In this document: one piece after another, positions 16,790 through 27,339 of the stretch | Layout of the letters: the number at the start of each line of letters is the position of its first letter | How positions within the stretch are numbered: the stretch's first letter is position 1 | Source: JADLCB01 sp964398315 | GTDB taxonomy: Bacteria > Planctomycetota > Phycisphaerae > Tepidisphaerales > Tepidisphaeraceae | Reading direction: 5' to 3' | Assembly: GCA_964398315.1 (NCBI GenBank) | Contig: CAYNMV010000001.1 | Location: forward strand, 124,001-188,000 | Length of the DNA stretch: 64,000 nucleotides | Notes under the pieces: model-generated | Seen by the model: the letters and a program-made list of their open reading frames with translations, nothing else | Database searches by the model: none | Told to the model about the DNA's origin: nothing | Made by a program: the position numbers and the translations under genes

Positions 16790-17407
16790 GCAAGCCTCCT
16801 GTGAACCAAACCCGCCCCGGCATACGGCCGAGGCTTACGGCTTTCCCTCACGGTGAGGGCGTTTCCACAGAAGGACATCGACGGTCTTTGGCGCGTGTAT
16901 AAGCGATTTCGAGACGACTTGAGCAAATCGCGTGTTAAGACAGGCGGGGCGTGCCGGTCAGGTGCATTTGCTCAGCGCTACACGCGCTCTATCCGGCATG
17001 GACTGCGCAGCTTCCGCGCGCTCACCGCACGCCGGCGATGCTCAGATTGGATGCGCAGTGGACCCACCCTTGGGTAGCTCATCCGGCTGCGGTTCATCGG
17101 GCTATGGCCAACACGCCAAGTCAACCGCCAACAGGATGCAGACACTGAACGGACTGATTCCGATTCCTTGCCATCCCAAGGCCATGCGCTGCGCTTCAGA
17201 TATGAGCCATGATCTCGCTTTCTTGCGTTGAGAGGACGTAAAAACTTAATTGGCAAGCAGATACAGAAATTTCGATGCTTGGGCTGTCGCGTATTGCAAC
17301 AAAATCGATTATTCGATGTAAGTTCTGGTATCGTGAGGTGGGGACTGAGGTCTATGGCCGGGTCCGGCGGACCGAGCGGGCGCCAGACCCATAACGGGAG
17401 CAGTCAC
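16790..17407. other. Divergent intergenic region, no gene recognised
   Basis: These 618 bases separate the leftward OmpA-like gene from the rightward 1365-aa secreted protein. The last 180 bases are AT-richer than the surroundings (around 17230-17340), as expected for a promoter. A weak candidate is TTGCAA near 17296, with TGTAAG 17 bases on. Short open frames have no family features. No RNA gene is recognised. Confidence 0.45.
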
Positions 17408-20400
17408 ATGCGCAAGACATGGAACGTGGCGGCATGGGCCGGATTGATCTGCCAATCAGCGATCCTCGCAGCGGAGCCGACGATTTACTTCCAGGAAAAT
17501 TTCCGCAACTACCGCGAAACCGCCCCCCTGGCGGCTGAGCGTGCCAATGTGCGGGTAGACAATGACCCGATCTGGTCACAGCAGGCCGAGGCGGTTTTCC
17601 GGCCGGTTGAGTCGGGACTGATGTTCGAGCGCTACCTGCCCGCCACCGCTCCCGCCGCCGAGGTGCGGGCGTTCGATGTGCTGTTCAGCTTCCGATTCCA
17701 GGGCGCCGACACGCAGCAGTTCCAACTGCGCCTGCGCAGCAGTGTCGGCGAGCAGGTGGGCGAGGCGATCCTCACTTTCACCCCGACCGGCGTCAAAATC
17801 ACCAGTGAAGGCCTCAGCCCGGCGGTCAGCGGCGAGGGGCAGTTCGATCAGTCCATCCCCTCCGGCAGGTGGCGGCAGGCAGCGGTGACGGTCAAGGACG
17901 GTATGTTGCGCGTGCTGGTCGCTGATGAGCAACGCGCGCTGCGGCCGGTGGCCGAGGCCAAAGCGCCTGGCCTGGGCATGGGGGGGATCAACTTTTACGG
18001 CTTCAAGGACCAGCCCTTTGCCATCACACAAATCATCGTGCGCGATGCCGCACCCTTGCCCGACAACAGCATCACCCGCCTGCTAACCACCGTTCCGGTG
18101 GATGACAGCGGCTATCAAACCGGCGCCCAGCAGGCCAATGTCACCATCCCCGCCAATGACCTGTTCGGCGCTACCGTGCGCACGGGGCTGGAGAAAGATG
18201 CGGTGAAGATGACCATCGCGCGCAGCGATGGCGCGGATATCGTGGCGACGTTCAATGTCCTGCCGATCAAGGGACGATTCAACGCCAATGATTCTGGCCG
18301 CCGCAAGGCCGAGGACGGCGAACTGCCCGATGCCATCATCCAGATCAAAGGGCTGACCGGGAAAGGGCAGATCGACTACTACGTTCGCCCGCGGCTACGC
18401 CGTTATTTCACCAGCTACAGCTATACCGACACCTACCATGACATCATCCGTGACTGGGAGTTGCTGCCCAAGGCCAGCGCCTGGCCAGTCAAGGTCGAGC
18501 TGCGACGGACACAGCAGGGGGCGGATGTCTACCTGAACGGCCTGTTCGCCGCCGCGGTGGAAGGCACGGTGCGCGAGGTACGCTTTGATCTGGCCCCATC
18601 GGCGTCGATCAAGGACGTGTTCTCGACCGAGTCGAAGATTGATGCCGGCAAGTATCTGCCATTGGATGTGGCGGCCCAGCGCATGGCGCGCAGCTTTGCC
18701 GAGGCCAAGCCCTCGCTTCAGCCCGGGGAGGCAACTATCGAAGGCATCCCGCTGCGGGTGACCGATGGCGCTGGCAGTGCCGACATCGGCCTGACGCGTC
18801 AGGGCCAGGGCAACTGGGCTTTGGAAGTCGATGAGTACCTGGCCCGCTCACCATTTGATGGGCTGCTGACTGAAGTGCATTTCGCCGTGCCCGCGGCCCC
18901 ATACCACCGGGCATGGGTGCTGGCGGCGGTTGATCCTGATCCGGCCAAGGATCCGATCCTCACCACCCGCCTGACGCACTACCTCGAGAACGGCATCGGC
19001 AATAACCGGTTGGCCGACACCACCCTGCGGCTGCCCCGCGCTGGTGAACAGCCGGGGCCGGGCATCACGCCTGTGGGCACGGTGAAGCACGGCAGCACGG
19101 AGGTGCCCCTGTACTTGGTGGAGGTGCCGCTGCCCACCGGCCGTATCCTCGATCTGGTCAACGAATCCTCGCTGCTTAACTTCGAGTTTTTCGGCAAGCC
19201 GTGGGAGAACTTCCAGCAGCTCGACAATCGCTCCAAGCCCGATCCCGACTCAACCAGCGCGGTGCAGGTTTTCGGCGTGACGCTGGAAAAAGCGCCCGTG
19301 ACTATGGAGATGGCCCAGGCGCAGCCGGGCAACATCTTCCACAACGATGAACAGCGCACCACCGGTGTGGTCGTACGGTCGCTGGCCCCGGCCAGAGGCA
19401 AGCTCGCGTGGGAGATCCGCGATGTCGATGGCAAGGCGGTGGGGCAGGGCTCGGCTGATTACAGTTTTGCCGCGGCCGGCCAGCAGCGCAAGATCGACAT
19501 TCCCCTCGATCAGCCGCAACTCGGCTGGTACGAACTGCTGATTCACCTCCAGGATGAGCGCGGCCAGACGCTGATGACCCATCCAGCGCGCTTCGCGCTG
19601 CTGGGCCAGGACCAGCGCCAGGCCAGGTACGATTCGCCCTATGGCACGTGGTGGTTTGATGGAGCACACATCACTCCATCATCGCTCGATTTTGCCGGGC
19701 CAATCATGTTCAAGGCCGGCATTCGCAAAGCTGCCTGGACGAAGCTGAGCGAGGCCGAAATGGCCGAGTATTTCATCACCCAGGACCAGGTGAACATGCC
19801 CTTCCGCTTCGATGACCTGAAGGACCCGGAAAAGGCCAAGGCCAACGCGAAAAAGAAGATGGATGAGCAACTGGCCAAGTACCCGCACCTGCGCGAGGTA
19901 CTGGTCTTTCACGAGAGCGGCCCGGGCAACGATGTGCCACTGGAGCTGTTCGGCGTGAAGCCGGAGATGACCGAAGCGCTGGTCAGGCGGGAGAAGCGCT
20001 ACGCCGATCTGTATAACCTGGCCGGCGCGTTCTTCCGGGAAAACTACCCGCAGATCAAGCTGGTGGTGGGCAACAACTCCGCCGCCCAGGCGGTGGTGGC
20101 CGCTGTCTTCCGTCATGGCGGTGATCCGCAGTACATGGACTACATCGGCATCGAGTCGCCTTCCCAGGTCTTCATTCCCGAAAAGTTGCAGGAGTGGGCC
20201 CTCCAGGGGCATCACATCGCCAGTGACACCGCCGAGGTGCTGACCGGCAAGCGCATCCCCGCCACCGGCTGCTACGAGTTCACCTATCGCTGCGAGCGCG
20301 ACATGGGTGAGCAGCAGCAGGCCGAGTGGTATGCGCGCGATGCCCTCATCAGCCTTGGCAACGGGTTCACCCGCATCGGCACCGGCATCCTGTTTGATGC

Positions 20401-21505
20401 CTCCAATTCCTACTACAACGGCCTGTGGGGTGGCAGCGGCATCCTCCAGCGGGCACCGTGGGGTTATCCCAAGAAGTCCTATGTCGCCTATGCCGTGCTG
20501 ACCAATGTGCTGGACCAGGTGAAGCTGCGGCGGCAGGTGCCAACCGGCTCGGCCACGGTCTACGCGCTGGAGTTCGACCGTTCGGACAAGAAGATCGTCT
20601 CGGCACTCTGGGCGGCGCGCGGGCAGGTGGAGTTTGTCCTGCAATACGAGGGCGATGCGGCGGTCGAGGTGGTTGATATGTACGGCCGGCGGCAGACGCT
20701 GAAGGCCGACGGCGGCAAGGTCAGCGTCACCGGCGGCACCGGACCCACCTACGTGATCGCCGATCAGCCGGTCAGCGCCATCACCCTGGGCCAGCGCAGC
20801 TTCCCAAAAGATGAGGCCCGGGCTGCCCTGGCCACCGTCGCCGCGCCGCTGGACAGCGCTGATGCCATCACCCTGGTTGAGGACAACAGCCTCGACACGC
20901 CGCTGGTTGCCCCGGTGCAGCTGCCGGTGCGCAAGGCCGGCAAGTTCGAACTGCGCCAGGTGAATGATGAGCAGAAGGGGGCGGCGATCGAGTTGCAGCT
21001 CGATCCCTCGGCCAACCCGGGTATCAGCAAGTATGTCACGGAGTATGCCACCCTGCGGCTCAAGGAGCCGGCCCCAGTGGAAGGTGAGCCGGCGGCACTG
21101 GGTGTTTGGGTGAAGGGCGATTCCAACTGGGGCCGGGTGATGTTCGAAATCCAGGATGCCGAGGGAGAGGTCTGGCGCTCGGTCGGCACGGCCGGCTGGG
21201 GGTGTGACATCCTCGACTGGCCGGGCAACCTGGCGGTGAACTTCGATGGGTGGAGCTTCGTGGCCCTGCCCCTGCACGATACCGCATTGTTCAACGATCA
21301 CAGCCCCGGCCCGGTTCTCGAACAGTGGGTTTCCAGCGGTGGCAACAAGCGGATCGACTTCCCGATCCAGGTCACGGGCCTGATCGTCGAGATGAACCGC
21401 ACGCCGCTTGAACTCATCGAGTTCAAGCCCGCCCCGACCACCATCCGCCTCAAAGACCTCGGCGGCATCGCCGAACCCGAGGCCCCGGAGGTGGCAGCAC
21501 GGTAA
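17408..21505 (+). CDS. Large secreted glycoside-hydrolase-like protein (GH-A barrel-like)
   Basis: A protein of 1365 residues. The start at 17408 follows GGGAG and gives a signal peptide (MRKTWNVAAWAGLICQSAILAAEP); an extension 60 codons upstream has no such signal. Residues about 25-220 look like a LamG/concanavalin-type beta-sandwich (VLFSFRFQGADTQQFQLRLR). A middle beta-rich region precedes a central alpha/beta section, about 750-1050, starting GTWWFDGAHITPSSLDFAG, with motifs VLVFHESGPG, IKLVVGNNS and YMDYIGIESPSQVF reminiscent of clan GH-A glycosidase barrels. The C-terminal part contains another beta-sandwich ending in a jelly-roll (LGVWVKGDSNWGRVMFEIQD). The catalytic acids cannot be fixed by eye, and a non-catalytic binding role is possible. 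Single gene, closed by the terminator at 21564-21614. Confidence 0.75.
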   Translation: MRKTWNVAAWAGLICQSAILAAEPTIYFQENFRNYRETAPLAAERANVRVDNDPIWSQQAEAVFRPVESGLMFERYLPATAPAAEVRAFDVLFSFRFQGADTQQFQLRLRSSVGEQVGEAILTFTPTGVKITSEGLSPAVSGEGQFDQSIPSGRWRQAAVTVKDGMLRVLVADEQRALRPVAEAKAPGLGMGGINFYGFKDQPFAITQIIVRDAAPLPDNSITRLLTTVPVDDSGYQTGAQQANVTIPANDLFGATVRTGLEKDAVKMTIARSDGADIVATFNVLPIKGRFNANDSGRRKAEDGELPDAIIQIKGLTGKGQIDYYVRPRLRRYFTSYSYTDTYHDIIRDWELLPKASAWPVKVELRRTQQGADVYLNGLFAAAVEGTVREVRFDLAPSASIKDVFSTESKIDAGKYLPLDVAAQRMARSFAEAKPSLQPGEATIEGIPLRVTDGAGSADIGLTRQGQGNWALEVDEYLARSPFDGLLTEVHFAVPAAPYHRAWVLAAVDPDPAKDPILTTRLTHYLENGIGNNRLADTTLRLPRAGEQPGPGITPVGTVKHGSTEVPLYLVEVPLPTGRILDLVNESSLLNFEFFGKPWENFQQLDNRSKPDPDSTSAVQVFGVTLEKAPVTMEMAQAQPGNIFHNDEQRTTGVVVRSLAPARGKLAWEIRDVDGKAVGQGSADYSFAAAGQQRKIDIPLDQPQLGWYELLIHLQDERGQTLMTHPARFALLGQDQRQARYDSPYGTWWFDGAHITPSSLDFAGPIMFKAGIRKAAWTKLSEAEMAEYFITQDQVNMPFRFDDLKDPEKAKANAKKKMDEQLAKYPHLREVLVFHESGPGNDVPLELFGVKPEMTEALVRREKRYADLYNLAGAFFRENYPQIKLVVGNNSAAQAVVAAVFRHGGDPQYMDYIGIESPSQVFIPEKLQEWALQGHHIASDTAEVLTGKRIPATGCYEFTYRCERDMGEQQQAEWYARDALISLGNGFTRIGTGILFDASNSYYNGLWGGSGILQRAPWGYPKKSYVAYAVLTNVLDQVKLRRQVPTGSATVYALEFDRSDKKIVSALWAARGQVEFVLQYEGDAAVEVVDMYGRRQTLKADGGKVSVTGGTGPTYVIADQPVSAITLGQRSFPKDEARAALATVAAPLDSADAITLVEDNSLDTPLVAPVQLPVRKAGKFELRQVNDEQKGAAIELQLDPSANPGISKYVTEYATLRLKEPAPVEGEPAALGVWVKGDSNWGRVMFEIQDAEGEVWRSVGTAGWGCDILDWPGNLAVNFDGWSFVALPLHDTALFNDHSPGPVLEQWVSSGGNKRIDFPIQVTGLIVEMNRTPLELIEFKPAPTTIRLKDLGGIAEPEAPEVAAR

Positions 21506-21563
21506 TGTGCCTCCTCGTGCCGGTGGGGGCGGGGGCACGGAGATGCAGGAAACGCCACAGATC

Positions 21564-21614
21564 AACACGGATGGGCATAGATGGGAGATCCCCACTGTGC
21601 CCATCCGTGTTTTT
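21564..21614 (+). terminator. Intrinsic terminator of the large secreted protein gene
   Basis: AACACGGATGGGCA (21564-21577) pairs perfectly with TGCCCATCCGTGTT (21598-21611), a 14-bp stem with a 20-base loop. The 3-prime arm runs into five T residues at 21610-21614. It lies 59 bases after the stop codon. Confidence 0.75.
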
Positions 21615-21757
21615 CATTCATACTTCGTGGCACCGTTGCCCAGGCCGTGCAGGTTACATTGTGCTGCCAGCCATGCTTGATGCCGCCTGAGTGCCATCAT
21701 CAAGGCTGACATACCGGTGCCACGGCAAGCCCATTGCTTCGTGGGGCATTGCCCTCA

Positions 21758-23452
21758 TCACTCGGCCAGCGTGGCTTCGATGGCATAGGGTTCTTTCTTG
21801 AGCAGCCGCACCTTCAACTCAATCGGATCGAGCACGGCATACTCGGGGATGCGCTGGGACACGGCCTGCCAGTGGGGCGTGTTGACGACCAGCTTAATGT
21901 GCCGTTTGCGGGCCAGGTCGTAGATTTCGCATTCCATCGCGGCGGGGGAGCCGTGTTGGGCGACGCCGGGCGTACGGCCGTGGACATTCAGCGTGACGAC
22001 ATCACCCTCTTTGGCATCAGTCAGTACCTCATCGAAGCCACTGGCCTCGACGGCGCGTGAATCCACCTGGCGGAAGCGGTCGGGCTCGGTGCTGTTCAGC
22101 TCTTCCTCGCCGGTGGAATACGTCTTGATGAGGCGGTGGGGGAAGTCGAAATGCTCAATGCGGCCATCGGCTTCGATGCCGAACAGTTGTCGGGCTTCCT
22201 CCAGGGTCCTGGCGGTCCGCTTCATCCATCGGAACAAGCCCTTGTCCTCGCTGCCGCGCGGGTCATAGATGTTGTGGTTGATGGTGACGTTGTAGTCGGC
22301 TGGCCGGTCTCCACGCTTGAACTCGCCGATACTGGTGAGCATCGCAGCCTCGCCGCGCCAGGCCTTGATGCGATTGTGCTCGACGATGATGTTGTGGATG
22401 TTGCGCGTGCGCTGCTGCTCGGGGACGCTGCCATCGCGGTTCAGGTCGCGGAACTCGATACCGGTACCGCAATCGACGATCGTGTTGCCGCGCACGATCA
22501 CGTTGCGGCTGTCGAAGATGCCGATGCCGGGCGAGACGTTGGAATAGATGACGTTGTCGAGGATCTGTCCCTGGCCGGTGTTGCCCTCGGACCAGACGCC
22601 GGGGGCGGCCCAGGGCTGATCGAGGAGCTTGGTGCCGTTTTCCAGGGCCTTGCCGGCGTGGTTGGCGAAGAGGGTGCAGCCACGAATGATGTAGTCGCTG
22701 TTGTCCCAATCCATCCACCACCCCGGGCCGAAGTTGTCGTAGCTGATGATCCGCTCGACCCGCATGCCCTGGCTGAACAGAAACTTGCTGCCTCCGGCGT
22801 TGCCGCCGGGGGAGTCGGGGAACTGGTTGTTGCGGCGGAGGATGCAGTCCTCGATAAGGATGTTCTTGCCGAAGCCGCCGGCCATGCCGCAGTTACCGGC
22901 ATCCTGCACGACCGTGCGGCGGATGATGATGTCATCGCCGCGTGCGTCGATCCCGACGTAGTTGGGGCGGTCAATAAAGCAGTCCTCGATCAGCCAGCCG
23001 GTGCTCGCGCCGACCGCCGTGCCCACCGCATCGCGCAGGACCAGCCCCCGCAGCGTGATCCATTCAGCCCCCAGCCAAAGCTCCTGGTTTTTGGGATTGC
23101 GCTGGGGCGGACCAATGAGCAGGGGGTATTCCTGGCGAGTCGGTTTCAGCCGGCGCTCGCCGCCGGTGATGATGACCGTGCCGGGGCTTTCGGCCATGAT
23201 CGTGATGGGGTTCTCACGCGTCCCGGAACGGCGGATCGCGATGTTGCCTTCGGGGTAGGTGCCGGGCTTGATGAGGATCGTATCCCCCGGCTCCACGAAC
23301 AATACCGCCCGCCCGATGGTTTTATAGGGTTGATCGGCTGTACCCTGACCCTCATCAGAGGCGGCGGGGTGGGTGGTGTCCACATGCAGTGTCCGCGCCA
23401 GTCCGGGAGCGGCGGCCAGGCAGAAAACGGCGGCCAAAAGGAACATTCGCAT
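21758..23452 (-). CDS. Secreted right-handed parallel beta-helix protein (DUF1565/pectate-lyase-like)
   Basis: A protein of 564 residues from ATG 23452 (a second ATG two codons later is equally possible). A signal peptide (MFLLAAVFCLAAAPGLAR) is followed by DQPYKTIGRAVLFVEPGDTILIKPGTYPEGNIAI, the DUF1565-type opening of right-handed beta-helices. Repeated coils run to about residue 400 (WLIEDCFIDRPNYVGID, NILIEDCILRRNNQF, NVIVRGNTIVDCGTGIEF). The family includes polysaccharide lyases, epimerases and adhesins; active-site residues are not evident. The remaining 160 residues form a small all-beta tail. It is transcribed away from carA across a 139-base gap. Confidence 0.8.
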   Translation of the reverse strand: MRMFLLAAVFCLAAAPGLARTLHVDTTHPAASDEGQGTADQPYKTIGRAVLFVEPGDTILIKPGTYPEGNIAIRRSGTRENPITIMAESPGTVIITGGERRLKPTRQEYPLLIGPPQRNPKNQELWLGAEWITLRGLVLRDAVGTAVGASTGWLIEDCFIDRPNYVGIDARGDDIIIRRTVVQDAGNCGMAGGFGKNILIEDCILRRNNQFPDSPGGNAGGSKFLFSQGMRVERIISYDNFGPGWWMDWDNSDYIIRGCTLFANHAGKALENGTKLLDQPWAAPGVWSEGNTGQGQILDNVIYSNVSPGIGIFDSRNVIVRGNTIVDCGTGIEFRDLNRDGSVPEQQRTRNIHNIIVEHNRIKAWRGEAAMLTSIGEFKRGDRPADYNVTINHNIYDPRGSEDKGLFRWMKRTARTLEEARQLFGIEADGRIEHFDFPHRLIKTYSTGEEELNSTEPDRFRQVDSRAVEASGFDEVLTDAKEGDVVTLNVHGRTPGVAQHGSPAAMECEIYDLARKRHIKLVVNTPHWQAVSQRIPEYAVLDPIELKVRLLKKEPYAIEATLAE

Positions 23453-23555
23453 GCCCCGAGGGTAGTCGTCCCAGGCATCGGAAGGCAAAAATCGAGAATT
23501 TTCCCCTGGAATAACTGGTTCGGTGCCGGCATGCGGTATCCCGGCAGATGTGCGA

Positions 23556-23583
23556 TTGGAAGTTTCATCGCTGCGCCTATAAT
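23556..23583 (+). promoter_or_regulatory. Promoter of carA, apparently giving a leaderless mRNA
   Basis: TTGGAA (23556-23561) and TATAAT (23578-23583) are 16 bases apart. The carA ATG begins only eight bases after the -10 hexamer, so transcription would start at or next to the start codon. No ribosome binding site is present before the ATG, consistent with leaderless translation. Confidence 0.6.
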
Positions 23584-23591
23584 CCCACCCG

Positions 23592-24773
<1,182 letters not shown>

Positions 24774-25049
24774 CTGCAGCGATGCGGGCTCATCCTCAAC
24801 AGCGCTGATTCACACCTAATCCACCTCACCGCGTGATTGACCCCGCGTGGGCCGCTTACGGCACCAGGCCCGAGACAGTCGAGAGTCTCGGCGACTCTTC
24901 TTGCCCACTGGACATCTCAGTCTGGTGAAAACCGGATCTTCAGCATTTCCGCCGGTGAAAAGGCCAGGGCGCTCCCAGCCGGGTTATTAGCCCTCAGGAC
25001 GGCCTTTCCACACCTTTGCTCCCATTCAGGGCACCTGCGCCAAGAGAAA

Positions 25050-25102
25050 TCATGAAATTTTCTTTGTTTGTTTTCATGAATGATCTATAATGAGTTTCAT
25101 GA
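25050..25102 (+). promoter_or_regulatory. Promoter with three TCATGA repeats upstream of the LacI-type regulator
   Basis: A promoter TTGTTT (25064-25069), 16 bases, TATAAT (25086-25091) precedes the LacI-family gene. The sequence TCATGA occurs three times, at 25050-25055, 25074-25079 and 25097-25102, spaced 24 and 23 bases. The middle copy lies between -35 and -10 within the perfect palindrome TTCATGAA; the others flank the promoter. LacI proteins bind palindromes and often repress themselves, so these are likely autoregulatory operators. The rest of the 363-base gap after carA (24774-25136) shows no other feature. Confidence 0.6.
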
Positions 25103-25136
25103 GAAGTTTTCAGTCGGCTGGGTTTCGGGAGGTGGC

Positions 25137-26285
25137 ATGGCGGCGACGGTGATTGATGTCAGCCGGAAGGCTGGGTGCTCACCGGCCACTGTGTCGCGCG
25201 TGATCAACGGTACCGGGCCGGTCAGCGAACGCATCCGCAAGCGGGTGCTGCGGGCCATGCGAGAGGAAGGCTACATTCCGCGCGAAAGCCCCCGCCGTCT
25301 GGGCCGCACGCGTACCCTCCTGCCCAGCGTGACCGGCGCTGATATCGTGCAGATCGTTTTTTGCCGGCAGGATGAACTGGAGCGGGTCAGTGTCACTGAT
25401 CGTGGGGTGGAGGTTGCCCCATTGGAGGCTGCCAGCGAGCGATCGATCAAATCCCCGGCTTACCGGCTGGCCAACGCGTTCTATCAGAACATCCTTGACG
25501 GCGCACTGGCCGAACTGGGCGAGTGGAAAGTACAGGCCATGGTGCAGGTGAGCGGCAACCTGCTCGATCAGGATGTGCTCGAGATCGTCAACCGCAGTGA
25601 TCGGCGGGGCGTGATTCTCCTGGGCAAGTATGGCCACCAGATGGAGTCGTTCATCCCGGCATGCGACCACCCGCTGGTGCTGATTGATGCCGAATACCGC
25701 GGCTGGCCGGACGTGGTTGGGATCGACCATGCCGATGGCATCGCCCGCGCTACCCGTCATCTGTTGGAACTGGGGCACGTTGATATCGGTTACCTGGGTG
25801 GCTCTCCGGCCAATTACGGCAATATCGCCCGCCGCGATGCCTTCCTGGCGCACATGCGGGCAGCGGGGCTGAGTGTGCGCGAGGAGTGGATCTGCCTCGG
25901 CACCAATCATGTTGAGGAGACCGCCAACCGTGCGGCCGAGTTCCTCAAGCGCCGGCCACGGCCGACGGCACTGATCTGTTTCAACGATTTCATCGCCCTG
26001 GCCGCGCTGCGGGCAGCGCGGCGGGTGGGCCTGAATGTGCCGCAGGATTTGAGCGTGGTCGGCTTCGACGACATCGATTTGGCGGCCTTCACCACCCCGG
26101 CACTGACAACCGTGCGTGTGCCGACCGAAGAACTGGGCCGGCACGCCGCCCGGCAGGTGCTGATCCGCTCGGCTGCCACCAGCACGCCACGGCAGCAGCG
26201 CGGCTGCGAGGTGCGCGTCTGGACCGACTTGGTCGTCCGCGGCACCACCGCCCGACCGCCTGCTGCAAACAACGGAGCATCTTAA
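25137..26285 (+). CDS. LacI family transcriptional regulator
   Basis: A protein of 382 residues. The start at 25137 follows GGGAGGTGGC and places the helix-turn-helix first: VIDVSRKAGCSPATVSRVIN, then hinge-type sequence up to about residue 60. An extra segment (about 60-105) precedes the periplasmic-binding-like sugar domain, with VILLGKYGHQME, VGIDHADGIARATRHLLELG, DIGYLGGS and the C-terminal LSVVGFDDIDLAAFTTPALTTVR, standard for the family. It should repress or activate sugar genes in response to a saccharide. It heads a five-gene co-directional run to 32108 with gaps of 52-89 bases, so its targets are probably these genes and itself. The effector is inferred to be an oligosaccharide released by the encoded enzymes. 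Confidence 0.92.
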   Translation: MAATVIDVSRKAGCSPATVSRVINGTGPVSERIRKRVLRAMREEGYIPRESPRRLGRTRTLLPSVTGADIVQIVFCRQDELERVSVTDRGVEVAPLEAASERSIKSPAYRLANAFYQNILDGALAELGEWKVQAMVQVSGNLLDQDVLEIVNRSDRRGVILLGKYGHQMESFIPACDHPLVLIDAEYRGWPDVVGIDHADGIARATRHLLELGHVDIGYLGGSPANYGNIARRDAFLAHMRAAGLSVREEWICLGTNHVEETANRAAEFLKRRPRPTALICFNDFIALAALRAARRVGLNVPQDLSVVGFDDIDLAAFTTPALTTVRVPTEELGRHAARQVLIRSAATSTPRQQRGCEVRVWTDLVVRGTTARPPAANNGAS

Positions 26286-26374
26286 GTCATCGCCCGCCCG
26301 GCGCTCGAAGAGCTGGCGGGGTCTAGACACATTCACTTCCATTTTTCCGGGATCAACCCGGAGAGGAGATCACG

Positions 26375-27277
26375 ATGCGGACGGGACATGGGAATTGGAA
26401 GGGCACAATGCTGGCGGCGACAGCCGGCCTGGTCATGCTTGGCACGGCGGTGTCCAGCGCCCAGGCCGCCAAGTATTACGCCTGGCAGAGCTTCGGCACG
26501 TCGCATACATGGACCGAACTGAGCATGTGGCGCAGCGACCCCGGCGATGAATTGACCGCGGCAACGACTTTTGCTGGCCATGAGTTCTACTCCAACGACA
26601 TCAATGTCCGAACAAACAACGGCAACTTCGTCTTCGGCGACTCGACGACGCAGTTGTATCTGAACAAGGCGTTGATCCTTCGTACCGATGCGAGTAACGA
26701 GACCAGCACCATTCCCAACCTGATTACCTACGCCACCGAAGGTGCCAACACTCCCAAGCTTACAGCGGGACACAACCAGCACAGCTCGGTGACGATCGGC
26801 AACTTCATTAACGATGTCACCACGGTCATCGATGGCGACGGCAACAGCGGTCGCTTCCTGAGGATGGAAATCGAGAACCTGACCGGCACCGCCGATCTGG
26901 TGTTGAACCAGAGCATCAAAGCCAGCCTCGGTGTCGAAGATGCCTCCGGGTTCACCGGAAATATCCTTTGGCAGGGCGGAGCGACCAATGCGTCGCAGCT
27001 TACCTTCCTGAACGACCTGGTCAGCGGTGGCGGACTGATCGTCCCGGAAACGGGCCTGATCGACCTCAACCATGATGTCACGTTCACATACGTAAAGCTT
27101 GGTGACACGGAACTCGAAGCCGGGATCACCTATACCTTCGAAGAGCTGAACGCGCAGTTCGACACTATTTTCCTGGACGGTGGTACGGGCACGATCACCG
27201 TTGTCCCCGAGCCGGCGAGCCTGGCGCTGATGGCCTGTGGTGGTTTGCTGGCGCTGCGCCGTCGGCGCATCGTGTGA
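26375..27277 (+). CDS. PEP-CTERM sorting-domain surface protein
   Basis: A protein of 300 residues, ATG preceded by GAGAGGAGA. Signal peptide (LAATAGLVMLGTAVSSAQA), a Thr/Asn-rich beta-structured body (SVTIGNFINDVTTVIDGDGN), and a C-terminal PEP-CTERM signal: VVPEPASLALMACGGLLAL followed by RRRR. Such tails are recognised by an exosortase, which is not in this window. The body looks like the beta-solenoid proteins that planctomycetes display. Second gene of the operon from the LacI regulator; the next gene encodes a GH16-like enzyme, so a role in holding substrate or enzyme at the surface is inferred. Confidence 0.88.
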   Translation: MRTGHGNWKGTMLAATAGLVMLGTAVSSAQAAKYYAWQSFGTSHTWTELSMWRSDPGDELTAATTFAGHEFYSNDINVRTNNGNFVFGDSTTQLYLNKALILRTDASNETSTIPNLITYATEGANTPKLTAGHNQHSSVTIGNFINDVTTVIDGDGNSGRFLRMEIENLTGTADLVLNQSIKASLGVEDASGFTGNILWQGGATNASQLTFLNDLVSGGGLIVPETGLIDLNHDVTFTYVKLGDTELEAGITYTFEELNAQFDTIFLDGGTGTITVVPEPASLALMACGGLLALRRRRIV

Positions 27278-27288
27278 TGGCTTGGGAG

Positions 27289-27318
27289 GCGGGCACCGCT
27301 GCGGGGGACGGTGCCCGC
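27289..27318 (+). other. Intergenic stem-loop between PEP-CTERM and GH16 genes
   Basis: GCGGGCACCG (27289-27298) pairs perfectly with CGGTGCCCGC (27309-27318), a 10-bp stem with a 10-base loop. No T-tract follows, so it is not a full terminator. It may stabilise the upstream mRNA segment or give partial termination inside the operon. Confidence 0.45.
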
Positions 27319-27339
27319 CGGTCACACTGAGGTGTATTC

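Noticed and set aside
19679..21604. 641-codon open frame opposite the 1365-aa secreted protein
   Set aside because: Codon-complement artefact; no domain, and it runs across the terminator.
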